Source of the DNA: Streptomyces griseus
GTDB taxonomy: Bacteria; Actinomycetota; Actinomycetes; Streptomycetales; Streptomycetaceae
Assembly (NCBI RefSeq): GCF_001715295.1
Contig: NZ_MDKB01000001.1
Span: 1,548,978 to 1,612,977 of the forward strand
DNA: 64,000 nucleotides
Direction of reading: 5' to 3'
Every line of letters begins with the position of its first letter. Within the stretch, counting starts at the first letter, position 1. The notes beneath the pieces are model-generated. The model was not told where the DNA came from. It was given only the letters and a program-made list of their open reading frames with translations, and ran no database searches. The translations under genes and the position numbers were made by a program. Below, in pieces: positions 25,751 to 37,700 of this stretch.

Positions 25751-28700
25751 ATGCAGGAAAACCGTGTACCTCCGCCGAACACGGCGTCCGAAGAGCTTCT
25801 CGAACTGACCGCGGCGCAGCAGGGCGTCTGGTACGGGCAGCTCGTCGATCCGGACAGCCCGAAATACAACATCGGAGAGTGCTTCGAAATCCGCGGTGAC
25901 CTCGACGAGGAAATGTTCGCCGTGGCGCTCGGCCGGGCCGTCGCCCTGTGTGACAGCCTCCACCTGGAGTTCGTCCCCCAGGGCGACACAGTGTGGCAGC
26001 GCGTCCTCCGCCGCCCGCCGGTCGACAGCGACCGGCTCCGCATGGTCGATCTGACCGGCTCCGACGACCCCGCCGCCGCGGCCGAGCGCTACATGGCCGA
26101 CGACATGGCCGGCGTCGACCGGCTCGGTGCCCCACGTCACCACTTCGCGCTGCTGCGTCTCGGCACCCGGCTGCACTACTGGTACGTCCGCTTCCACCAC
26201 ATCGCCGTCGACGGCCTCGGCGGTGCCGTCTTCGGCCGTACCGTCGCCGAGCTCTACGGGCGCGCCGTCCGCGGCGAGAACCTCGCCACGGCCGAGTTGC
26301 CGGCCGCACCCCTGCGTGACCTCGTGGCCGACGAGGCGGCCTATCGTGATGCGGGCCGGTACGAGGTCGACCGCGCCTACTGGACGGGCAAGTTCGCCGA
26401 CCTGACGGGTGCGGTGGACGCGGGAGACGGAGGGGACGGGGAGCAGGCGCACGGCGGTCCGGCTCTCATCCGACGGCGCACCGCCGCACCGGCACGAACG
26501 TCCCGGATCTCACCGGCACAGACGCCCCAGCCCCAGCCCGCGCCCGGCACACCGCCGAGGGCGGACGTCCGGATGCACACCGGCGAGACCCTCCCCGTCA
26601 CCGTCCTCGACGACCTGCGGGGGCTCGCCACCGGCAACCGCACCCGATGGACCGCCGTCCTCGTGAGCGCGGTCGCCGCCTACGTCGGCCGCGTCACCGG
26701 CGCGCAGGACGTCACCGTGGGCCTCGCCTCCAACGGCCGGCACGGCCGGTTGCGGCACGTCGTCGGGATGACCTCGAACATCCTGCCGCTCCGCCTGTCG
26801 GTCACCGCCGACATGACGGTCGGTGCCCTGGTGCGCACCGTCGCAGCGGAGATGGCCGGCGCCCTGCGCCACCGCCGTTTCTCCCGCGAGCAGCTGGCCC
26901 GTGAGCTGAACATGACGGACGGCGCCGCGCGCCTGACCGACGTCGTCGTGAACATCATGGGTTACGACTACGACCTCGACTTCGCCGGCAGTCCGGCGCC
27001 CTCCCGTGTGCTGTCCGTCGGACCGGTCGACGACGTGTCCCTCTTCGTCTCCGAACGGGCCGAGGGCGAAGCGCCGTTGATCGGTTTCGACGCCGACCCG
27101 GATCTGTACGATCCCGAGGACGTGAGGCTGCTCCAGCAGGCGCTCGTCTCCTACCTGACGGCTCTGGCCCACGCGGACGCCGGCACCCTCCTTCGCGACG
27201 TGCCGTTCCTCGACGGTCCCGCCGCCGCGGCACTGCTCGCGCAGGGGCGGGGCGCCGAGCTGCCGCGCGCGCGGACGGCCTCGAGTCTCCCGGAGGCCTT
27301 CGGCGCGCAGGTCCGCCGCACGCCCGGCGCCCCGGCCGTGGTGGACGGTGCCGTCACCCTCTCGTTCCGGCAGCTGGCGCAGGCGGCGGACGACCTCTCC
27401 GGTGCCCTGACGGGCTGGGGCATCGGAGCCGAGGACGGCGTCGGTGTCCTCGTGGGCCGGTCGGCGGCCCTGGTGTGCGCCACGCTCGGCACGGTCGGCG
27501 CGGGAGCAGCGTATGTGCCCCTGGACGCGGCCTGGCCCGCCGAGCGCCTTCGCGCCGTCGCTGAAGTGGCCCGCGTCCGTGCTCTGGTGGTCGACGGGAG
27601 CACCGCCGATCAGCCCTGGGTCGAGGAGGCTGCCGCCACCCTGCCGGTGATCGTCGTCGACGCCGTCGGCCGCGTCGTACGCGGCGCCCCGTCACGGCCG
27701 GGACCACTGCCCGGAGTGTCCCGTGCCGACCGGCTCGCCTACGTGATGTTCACCTCCGGCTCCACCGGCCTGCCCAAGGGCGTCGGTGTCACCCACGCCG
27801 ACGTCCTGGCGCTGGCCGCCGACACCGCGTGGACGAACGGTGCGTGCGCGGCGGTGCTGCTGCACTCCGCGTACGTGTTCGACGCCTCCACGTTCGAGAT
27901 CTGGGTGCCGCTTCTGAACGGGGGCGCCGTGGTCGTCGCGCCCGCCGGTGTCCTGGAGGCACCGGCTCTCGAGGAACTGGTGCGGCGCCACGAGGTGACC
28001 GCGCTGTTCATGACGACGGCTCTCTTCAACGTGGTGGCCGAGGCCGACCCCATGGCGTTCGGCGGGTTGCGACTCGTCGCCGCGGGAGGTGAGACCGCCA
28101 CCCCGGACCTGATGCAGCGGGTGTCCGCCGCCCTGCCCGGCACACGGGTCCTGCACGTCTACGGGCCCACGGAGACCACCACCTTCGCCACCCGCCACCA
28201 GGTCGCCGCCGGCACGCCGGGGGTCCCGCCCATCGGCCGGGCCCTCGACGGGATGCGCCTGTACGTGCTCGACGGCGCCCTGGCGGCGGTGCCGCCCGGT
28301 GTCGTGGGGGAGCTGTACGTGAGCGGCCACGGCGTCGCCCGCGGTTACCAGGGGCGCGCCGCGCTGACCGCCACCCGGTTCGTCGCCGACCCGTACACCG
28401 CGCGCGGTGGCCGCATGTACCGCACCGGAGACCTCGTGCGCTGGACCGCGCGCGGGGACATCGAGTACGTCGGGCGCGTGGACACGCAGGTCAAGCTCCG
28501 CGGGTACCGCATCGAACCGGGCGAGATCGAGAACACCCTGCTCGCCGACCCGGCTGTGCGGGCCGCCTGTGTCCTGGTCCGGGAGGACACCTCCGGCGAC
28601 CGGCGGCTGGTGGCCTACGTCGTGGGAGCACCCGGCACCCGGCCCGACGATGCCGCCCTGGCCCGCCGCGTCGGACGCGCGCTGCCCGCGTACATGGTGC

Positions 28701-31700
28701 CCTCCGCGTTCGTCGGCCTCGACGCGCTGCCCCTGAACGCCAACGGCAAGACCGACCGCCGGGCCCTGCCCGCCCCCCGCGCCACCGCCGCCGCGGGCCG
28801 TGCCCCGCGCACGGCCTACGAGGAGGTTCTGGCCGGCCTGTTCGCGGACGTCCTGGGCGTGGCTGCTGTGGGCACCGACGACAACTTCTTCGCCCTCGGC
28901 GGCCACTCCCTGCTCGCCACCCGCCTCACCGGCCGCGTGCGTGCCGCCCTGGGCGCCGAACTCGATCTGCGTACGCTCTTCGACCACCCCACGGTCGCCT
29001 CGCTGGCCGCGGTCCTCGACACCGGCGGGACGGCCCGGCCGGCCCTCGTCCCGCAGCCCCGACCCGACGTGGTGCCGTTGTCCTTCGCGCAGCAACGCCT
29101 CTGGTTCCTCAACCGCGTCGAGGGACCCGACGACACCTACACCGTCCCGCTCGTCCTCGCACTCGAAGGCGTCCTCGACACGCAGGCGCTGCGCGGCGCC
29201 CTCGCCGACGTGGTCGCCCGGCACGAGAGCCTGCGCACCGTCTTCGCCGAGCACGACGGGGTGGCCCGCCAGAACATCCTCGGCGCGTCCGCCGCCGCCG
29301 CACTCGTCCCCCTCGCCGTCGATCAACCCCCGGTGGGGGAGGACGCCGACACCTGGGCCGAGGAATCGATACGCCGCCTGTCCGCGGTGCCCTTCGACCT
29401 CACCGGTGACATCGGCCTCCGGGCGCACCTGCTCCGCCTGGCCCCCACCCGTCACGTCCTGCTCCTCGTCCTGCACCACGTCGTCGCCGACGGCTGGTCC
29501 CTCGCCCCGCTCAGCCGTGACCTCGGGGCCGCCTACCGCGCACGGAGATCCGGCGCGGACACGCCCGACTGGCCCGTGCTGCGAGCGCAGTACGCCGACT
29601 ACACGCTCTGGCAACGCCGGCTGCTCGGCGACGACCGCGCCCCGGACAGCCTGGCCGCCCGCCAGCTCGCCTTCTGGCAGGAAGCCCTGCGGGGCGCCCC
29701 CGACCTGCTCGACCTGCCGCTCGACCGGCCACGCCCGGCGGTGGCCCGCCACCGGGGCGACGCGGTGCCCTTCACACTGCCCGCCCCCGAGCACGCGGCG
29801 CTCACGCGGCTGGCCCGCGCCGCCGGCTGCACCCCGTTCATGGTGCTGCAGGCGGCCCTCGCCGTGACGCTGCACGCCCACGGTGCCGGCACCGACATCC
29901 CCCTGGGCACCGCGGTGGCAGGGCGTACCGACGAGGCTCTCGACGACATGGTCGGGTTCTTCGTCAACACCGTCGTCCTGCGCGCGGACCTGTCGGGCGA
30001 CCCCACCTTCCACGAGCTCCTGCAGAGGGTGAAGGAGTTCGACATCGCCGCCTTCGGCAACGGCGACCTCCCCTTCGAGCGGATCGTGGAGGCGGTGAAC
30101 CCGGAGCGCTCCGGAGACCACCACCCCCTCTTCCAGACCATGCTGGTTCTCCAGAACCAGGAGAAGAGGAGACTGGATCTCCCCGGCCTCACCGTCCACG
30201 ACCGGTCCCGGCCCACCGGGGCCAGCAAGTTCGACCTGACGTTCTCGCTCACCGAGGTCGCCGGACCCTCCGCGGAACCCGTCCCGGGGCGCGGACCGGG
30301 GGACGCCCTCACCGCCCCCGGTGGCATCGGTGGCCACCTCGAATACGCCACCGACCTCTTCGACGCCGCCACCGCCCGCGCTCTGTCCGCCCGGTTCGCC
30401 CGCATCCTCACCCAGGCCGTCACCGACCCCGGCCGCCGGGTCGGTGACCTCGACCCCCTCGCACCCGACGAGCGGAACCACCTCCTCGCCCGGGGACGCG
30501 GCCCGGAGCTCGCACCGCCCGCCCGCACCGCCCCCGAAGCGGTCCGGGAGTGGGCCAGGCGCACACCCCATGCGGCCGCCGTGCGCGACGAGCACACGAG
30601 CCTCACCTACGCCGAGCTCGACGCCCGCGCCGACGCCCTGGCCCACGTCCTGCGCGAGCGGGGCGCCGGCCGCGAGGACCGGGTGGCGCTCGCCGTTCCG
30701 CCGTCCGTGGACACCGTCGTCGCCATGCTGGCCGTGCTGCGCGCGGGCGCCGCCTACCTGCCGGTCGACCCGCAGTACCCGCCCGCGCGCATCCGGTACA
30801 TGCTCGACGACGCCCGGCCCGTCCTGCTGCTCACCACAACGGACGTCCACGCGGCCCTGCCCGCCTGCGACGTCCCGTGGCTCGCCCTCGACACGCCGGC
30901 CGCCCGCCCCGGCGGGCCCACCGGGCCTTTCCCGCACACCCCCCACCCGGCGGACCCCGCCTACGTCATCCACACCTCCGGCTCCACCGGCCGCCCCAAG
31001 GGGGTGGTCGTGCCGCACGCCGCGCTCGCCAACCACATGGCCTGGATGGCGCGGCACCTCGCCGTCACCCCGGACGACCGGGTCCTCGCCCGCACCTCCA
31101 CCAGTTTCGACGCCTCCGTGTGGGAGCTGTGGCTCCCGCTGACGAGCGGCGCGGAAGTCTGTCTCCTCCCCGCCGACGCCAACCGGGAACCGGACACCCT
31201 CGTCACCTGGATGAGCCGATTCGGGGTCACCCTCGCGCAGTTCGTGCCCTCCCACCTGGCCCTCGTGCTCAGCGAGGCGGCGCACGCCGCACCGCTCCCC
31301 GGGCTGCGCGCCGTCCTGTGCGGCGGCGAGCCGCTGCCGCGCACCCTCGCCGACGAGGTCGCCGCACTGTGGCGTACCGAGGTGCACAACCTCTACGGGC
31401 CGACGGAGGCGACCATCGACGCGACCGCCCACCGCGCCCACGCACCGCGGACCGACGGGCGGGCGGACGCCCGTACACCGTCCGACACCGTGCCGATCGG
31501 CCTCCCCGTCGACACCATGCGCGCCTACGTCCTCGACGGCCGGCTGCGGCCGGTACCACCCGGCGTCACCGGGGAGCTGTACCTGTCGGGCCCCAACCTC
31601 GCCCGGGGATACCTGGACCGGCCGTCCCTGACCGCCGCCCGGTTCGTGGCCGACCCGTTCGACGCCGCCGGCGCCCGTATGTACCGGACGGGTGACCTCG

Positions 31701-34700
31701 TCCGGTGGAACCGGCACGGGCTGCTCGACTACGTCGCCCGCGCCGACGACCAGGTCAAGCTGCGCGGCTTCCGGATCGAACTGGGGGAGGTCGAGGCCGC
31801 GCTCCTCGCGATACCCGGCGTCACCGCCGCCTGCGCGGTGATCCGCGAGGACCTGCCCGGCCGGCGCGTACTCGTCGCCTACGCCGTGACGGCGGACCCC
31901 GCACCGCGCCCCGGCGCCCTGCGCGACGGCCTGGCCGAGGCCCTGCCGCACTACATGGTGCCCGGCGCCGTCGTCGTCCTGGACAGCCTGCCGCTCCTGC
32001 CCAACGGCAAGGTGGACCGGCGCGCCCTGCCCCGGCCCGAGGCCGGCGTCCCGGCCGGCGGGCCGGGCGGCGGCACTCTGCGGGAGGACGTGCTCGCCGG
32101 CATCTTCGCCGACGTCCTGGGCCGGTCCCTCGTCGGACCGCACGACAGCTTCTTCGATCTCGGCGGGCACTCGCTCCTGGCCATGCGCGTCGTCAGCCGC
32201 GTCCGTACCGTCCTGGGCGCCGAGATCGCCGTACGCACCCTCTTCGAACATCCGACCGTCGCCGGCCTGGCCCGTGTCCTCGGTACCCCGGGCCCGACCC
32301 GCCCACCGGTGGTGCCCGTGGCGCAACGGCCGGACCCGCTGCCGCTGTCCCCCGCCCAACAGCGCCTGTGGTTCCTGAACCGGCTCGAAGGTCCCAGCTC
32401 CACCTACAACATCCCGCTCGTCCTCGAACTCGACGGCGCCCTGGACACGGACGCCCTGCGCGCGGCCGTGCGCGACGTCGTGGAGCGCCACGAGGCGCTG
32501 CGCACCGTCCATCCCGAACGGGACGGCGTCCCGCACCAGCTGGTGCTCCCCGCCGACGCCACCGCACCCCGGCTGCCCGTGGTGCCCTCGGCACCCGCCG
32601 CACTCGAGGACGCCGTCCTGGCCGCCGTACGCGAACCGTTCGACGTCGTCACCGATCCGCCGCTGCGTGCCCTGCTCCTGCGGGCCGCACCCGCCCACCA
32701 CGTCCTGGTGCTGGTCCTGCACCACATCGCGGCCGACGGCTGGTCGCTCGCCCCGCTCGCCCGTCACCTCGGCGGGGCCTACCGGGCCCGGCTGGAGGGC
32801 CGGAAGCCCGAGCAGGCGGCCGGAACCCCTCTCCAGTACGCCGACTACACCCTCTGGCAACACGCGGTCCTGGGGGACGGCACCGAGCCGCACAGCGTCC
32901 TGCGCCAGCAACTCGACCACTGGCACGCCGCCCTGGCGGGCCTGCCGGGTCCGATCGACCTGCCGCTGGACCGGCCCCGCCCGGCCACGGCCGACCCGCG
33001 AGGAGCCGTCCACACCTTCGAGGTCCCCTCCCGCCTGCACACCCGCCTCCTGCGCCTCGCGGCGGAGTCCGGCAGCAGCCTGTTCATGGTGCTCCAGGCC
33101 GCGGTGGCCACCCTGTTGCACCGGCACGGCGCGGGTGACGACATCCCGCTCGGCTCGCCCGTCGCCGGCCGCCCGGACGAGGCGCTGGAGGACCTGGTCG
33201 GCTTCTTCGTCAACACGCTCGTCCTGCGCACGGACCTGTCCGGCAACCCGACCTTCAGGGAACTCCTCGTACGGGTGAGGGAGTTCGACCTGGCCGCGTA
33301 CGCGCACCAGGACGTGCCCTTCGAGCGTCTCGTCGAGAGCGCCGACCCGGTCAGGGCCCGCAACCACCACCCGCTGTTCCAGACCATGCTGGTCCTGCAG
33401 AACCAGGACGCGGTCCACGCGGAGCTGCCGGGAGTCGGAGTCCAGGACCGGCTCGTTCACAACGGCCTGAGCAAGTTCGACCTCACCTTCGCCTTCACGG
33501 AGGAGCGGGCCGCGCGCACCGGAGAGCCGGCCCCATCCACCGAGGAGCGGGCCGGCCGCGGCCTCGCCGCCGGGATCGAGTACGCCACCGCACTCTTCGA
33601 CCGGACCACCGTCGAGACCCTTGCCACCCGCCTGGTCCGTCTCCTGGAGCAGGTGGCCACCGACCCCGGCCTGCCGCTGGCGGGCTACGCCCTGATGACC
33701 CCGGACGAGCAGACCCGCCTCGCACACCGGGGGACCGGCCGCCCGCTGCCCGCGGGCACCGTGGACACCACCCTTCCCGCGCTCTTCGCCGCCCAGGCGC
33801 GGCGCACACCCGCGGCCGTCGCCGTCACGGACGGCGAGGCCACCCTCACGTACGCCGAACTGGACCGCGTCTCCGCCGACCTCGCCGGCGTCCTGGCGGG
33901 CCTGGGCGCCGGCGCCGAGGCAGGCGTCGGCGTACTGCTCACCCGGTCGCCCGCGGTGGTGTCCGTCTCGCTCGGCGCCGTCCGCGCGGCCACCGCCTAC
34001 GTCCCGCTGCATGCCGGCTGGCCCGGCGAACGGCTCGACCGGGTCGCCGCGGTGGCGGCCGTACAGGTCCTCGTCGTCGACGAGGACGCCTTCGCCACTC
34101 CCTGGGTCACCGAGGCGGCCCGCCGGCTCCCGGTCGTGGTGGTGGACCGGCTCGGCCGGGTCCTGCGGGGCGCTCCCGAGCAGCCGGGCCGCCCGGCCGC
34201 CGTGCCCGGCCCCGGCGCACTCGCCTACGTCATGTTCACCTCCGGCTCGACGGGCGCACCCAAGGGCGTCGGTGTCACCCACGCCGACGTGGTGGCGCTC
34301 ACGGCCGACTCCGCCTGGGACGGCGGCGCCGCCGACGCTGTCCTGATGCACTCGGCGTACGTCTTCGACGCCTCCACCTTCGAGATCTGGGCTCCGCTCC
34401 TGCGCGGCGGCCGGATCGTCGTGGCCCCGGACGGCTTCCTGGAGGCCGACGTCCTCGGCGACGCCGTCCATGAGCAGCACGTGACCGCGGTCTTCCTGAC
34501 GACCGCCCTGTTCAACGTGATCGCCGAGACCGACCCGGGCGCCTTCGCCGGCCTGCGACTGGTCTGCACGGGTGGGGAGGCGGCCTCCCCGGACGCGATG
34601 CAACGGGTCGCCGGCACCGCGCCCGGCGTGCGCGTCCTGCATGTGTACGGACCCACGGAGACCACCACCTTCGCCACCCGCCATGAGGTGACTGGCGGCC

Positions 34701-37700
34701 TGCCGTCCGGCCCGCCGCCCATCGGCCGTCCCCTGGACGGCATGCGCGCGCACGTCCTCGACGGCTCCCTGGGCCCGGTACCGCCGGGGGTCGTCGGCGA
34801 GCTGTACCTCGCGGGACACGGCGTGGCACGCGGCTACACCGGCCTCCCGGGGATGACCGCCGCCCGGTTCGTGGCAGATCCCTCCGATCCGGCGGGCGGG
34901 CGTATGTACCGCACCGGTGACCTCGTGCGGTGGACCCACGACGGGCGGATCACCTACGTGGGCCGCGCCGACGGGCAGGTCAAACTGCGCGGCCACCGCA
35001 TCGAGCCCGGCGAGGTCGAGGGTGTGCTCGCCTGCTGCGACGGCGTCGCCGACTCCTTCGTCGTCGTCCGCGAGGATCCGCCCGGCGACCGGCGGCTGGT
35101 CGCCTACGTGGTGCCCGCCTACGGCGCGCACCCCGAACCCGGCGACCTCGCCCGCGCCGTCGGCCGGTCGCTGCCCGCCTACATGGTGCCCTCCGCGTTC
35201 GTCCTGCTCGGCGCGTTGCCCCTCACCGTCAACGGCAAGGTCGACCGGCACGCCCTGCCCGCGCCCGGGCAGCCCGCTCCGGCCGGGCGCGGCGCCCGCG
35301 GCGCTCGGGAGGAGATCCTGTGCGGACTCTTCGCCGACGTGCTCGGCCGCGACACGGTCGGCGCCGAGGACGACTTCTTCGCGCTGGGCGGCCATTCCCT
35401 GCTCGCCACCCGCCTCGCCGCGCGCATGCGCCGCGCACTCGGCGTGGAGGTCCAGGTCAAGGCCCTCTTCGAACACCCCACCCCGGCGGGGCTCGCCGCC
35501 GCGCTGAACGGAGCGGAAGCGGCCCGGAGCCCCCTGGAGCGCGCCCCGGCCCGCCCCGACCCGATGCCGCTGTCCTACGCCCAGCAGCGACTGTGGTTCC
35601 TCAACCGCTTCGAGGGCCCCACCGCCACGTACAACGTGCCGCTCGTGCTGCGCCTGCACGGCCCGCTCGACGCGGACGCCCTGGAAACCGCCCTCGCGGA
35701 CGTCGTCGAACGTCATGAGAGCCTGCGCACCGTCTTCCCCGAAACCGGCGGCGTCGCGCGCCAGGCCGTCCTCGACGCCGCAGGCGCCGACCTCGACCTG
35801 ACCCCCCGTGACGTGCACCCCGCCCACCTCGACGAGATCCTGCGCGCCGAGGTGACGCACGCCTTCGACGTGAGTACGGACCTCCCCGTACGCGCCAGGC
35901 TGCTGCGGCAGGACACCCAGGACCACGTCCTCGTGCTGCTCGTCCACCACATCGCGGGCGACGGCTGGTCGCTCGCGCCGCTCGCCCGGGACCTGGGGCA
36001 GGCCTACCGGGCGCGCGTCGAAGGCGTGGAGCCCTCCTGGACGGAACTCGGCGTCCAGTACGCCGACTACACCCTGTGGCAACGCACGCTGCTCGGCGAC
36101 GCGGACGATCCGGACAGCCGGGCCGCCCGCCAGCTGGAGTTCTGGCGCACCGCGCTCGCCGGCGCCCCGGGCCTGCTCGATCTCCCCTACGACCGGCCGC
36201 GTCCGGCCGTCACGGCGCACCGCGGTGACGCGTTCGCCTTTTCCGTCGGCGCGGACACCCACCGGGCCCTCGCGGAACTCGCCCGTGCCCGGGGGTGCAG
36301 CCTCTTCATGGTGCTCCAGGCGGCCCTGGCGGTGCTCCTGGCCCGGCACGGCGCCGGGGACGACATCCCGCTCGGCACCCCGGTCGCCGGACGCACCGAC
36401 GAAGCCCTCGACGACATGGTGGGCTTCTTCGTCAACACGCTCGTCCTGCGCACCGACCTGAGCGGTGACCCCACCTTCGCCGAGGTGCTCGACCGCGTCC
36501 GGGAGTTCGACCTGGCGGCCTACGACCACCAGGACGTGCCGTTCGAGCGGCTCGTGGACTCCCTGAGCCCGGCGCGGGCCCAGAACCACCACCCCCTGTT
36601 CCAGACCATGCTCGTCCTGCAGAACCAGGCGGACGCGGCGGTCGACCTAACCGGGCTCACGGTCGCCGAACAGCCCGTGCACACGCGCATCAGCAAGTTC
36701 GACCTGACCTTCACCTTCTCCGAGACACGCGACGCGACCGGCCGTCCCGCCGGCCTCGACGGCGTCCTGGAGTTCTCCACCGAACTCTTCGCCCGTACCA
36801 CCGCCCGCGCTCTCGCCACCCGGCTTACCCGCCTGCTCGCCGTACTCGCCGCCGACCCCGGCCGGCGCGTCCGCACCACCGACGTCCTGGACCCCGCCGA
36901 GCGGCTGAGCCTCCACCGGGCCGCGTGCGCCCCGACCCGGCAGGTCGACGCCCGCACGGCACCCGAGGCGTTCCGTGCCCGGTGCGCGCGGAACCCCGCG
37001 GCGACCGCCGTGCTCGACGGCGCGCGCCGCCTCACCTTCGGCGCACTCGACGCGCTCTCCGACGACCTGGCCCACCACCTGCACAGCCGGGGCATCGGCC
37101 GCGGCGACCTCGTCGCCCTCGCCCTGGAAGGCACCGCCGACCAGGTGGTGGCGATGCTGGCAGTCGTCAAGGCCGGAGCCGCGTACCTACCGGTCGACCT
37201 GGGACACCCCCAGGCGCGTATCGCCTACATGCTCGACGACGCCGGCCCGGCGCTGCTCCTCGTCCACGGCACCGCACAGGCCGCACGGTACGGCGCGTCC
37301 GTACCCTGCCTCGCCCTCGACGACCGGGCCGCCTGGTCCACCGGGCGCGCGGCTCCGCCGGCCACCGCACCGGACCCGCGCGACGCGGCGTACGTCATCT
37401 ACACCTCGGGCTCCACCGGCCGCCCCAAAGGCGTCCTCGTCACCCATGCCTCCCTGACCAACCACATGGCCTGGATGGCGGACCACCTCGCCCTCACCGA
37501 CGGGGACCGGATCCTGGCCCGCACGTCGCCGAGCTTCGACGCCTCCGTCTGGGAGACCTGGCTGCCCCTCCTGCACGGCGGCGCCACCTGCCCCGTGCCG
37601 CCCGCCGTCAACCACGACCCGGCGGCGCTGCTGGCCCGTATGCGCGAAGCGCGCGTCACCCTCGCCCAGTTCGTGCCCTCGCACCTCTCGCTCGTCCTCA

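Noticed and set aside
27692..36592. A 2966-codon open frame antisense to NRPS1
   Set aside because: It is a shadow of GC-rich codon bias: no domain-like sequence, Gly/Arg/Val-rich, and it lies entirely opposite clear C, A and T domains.
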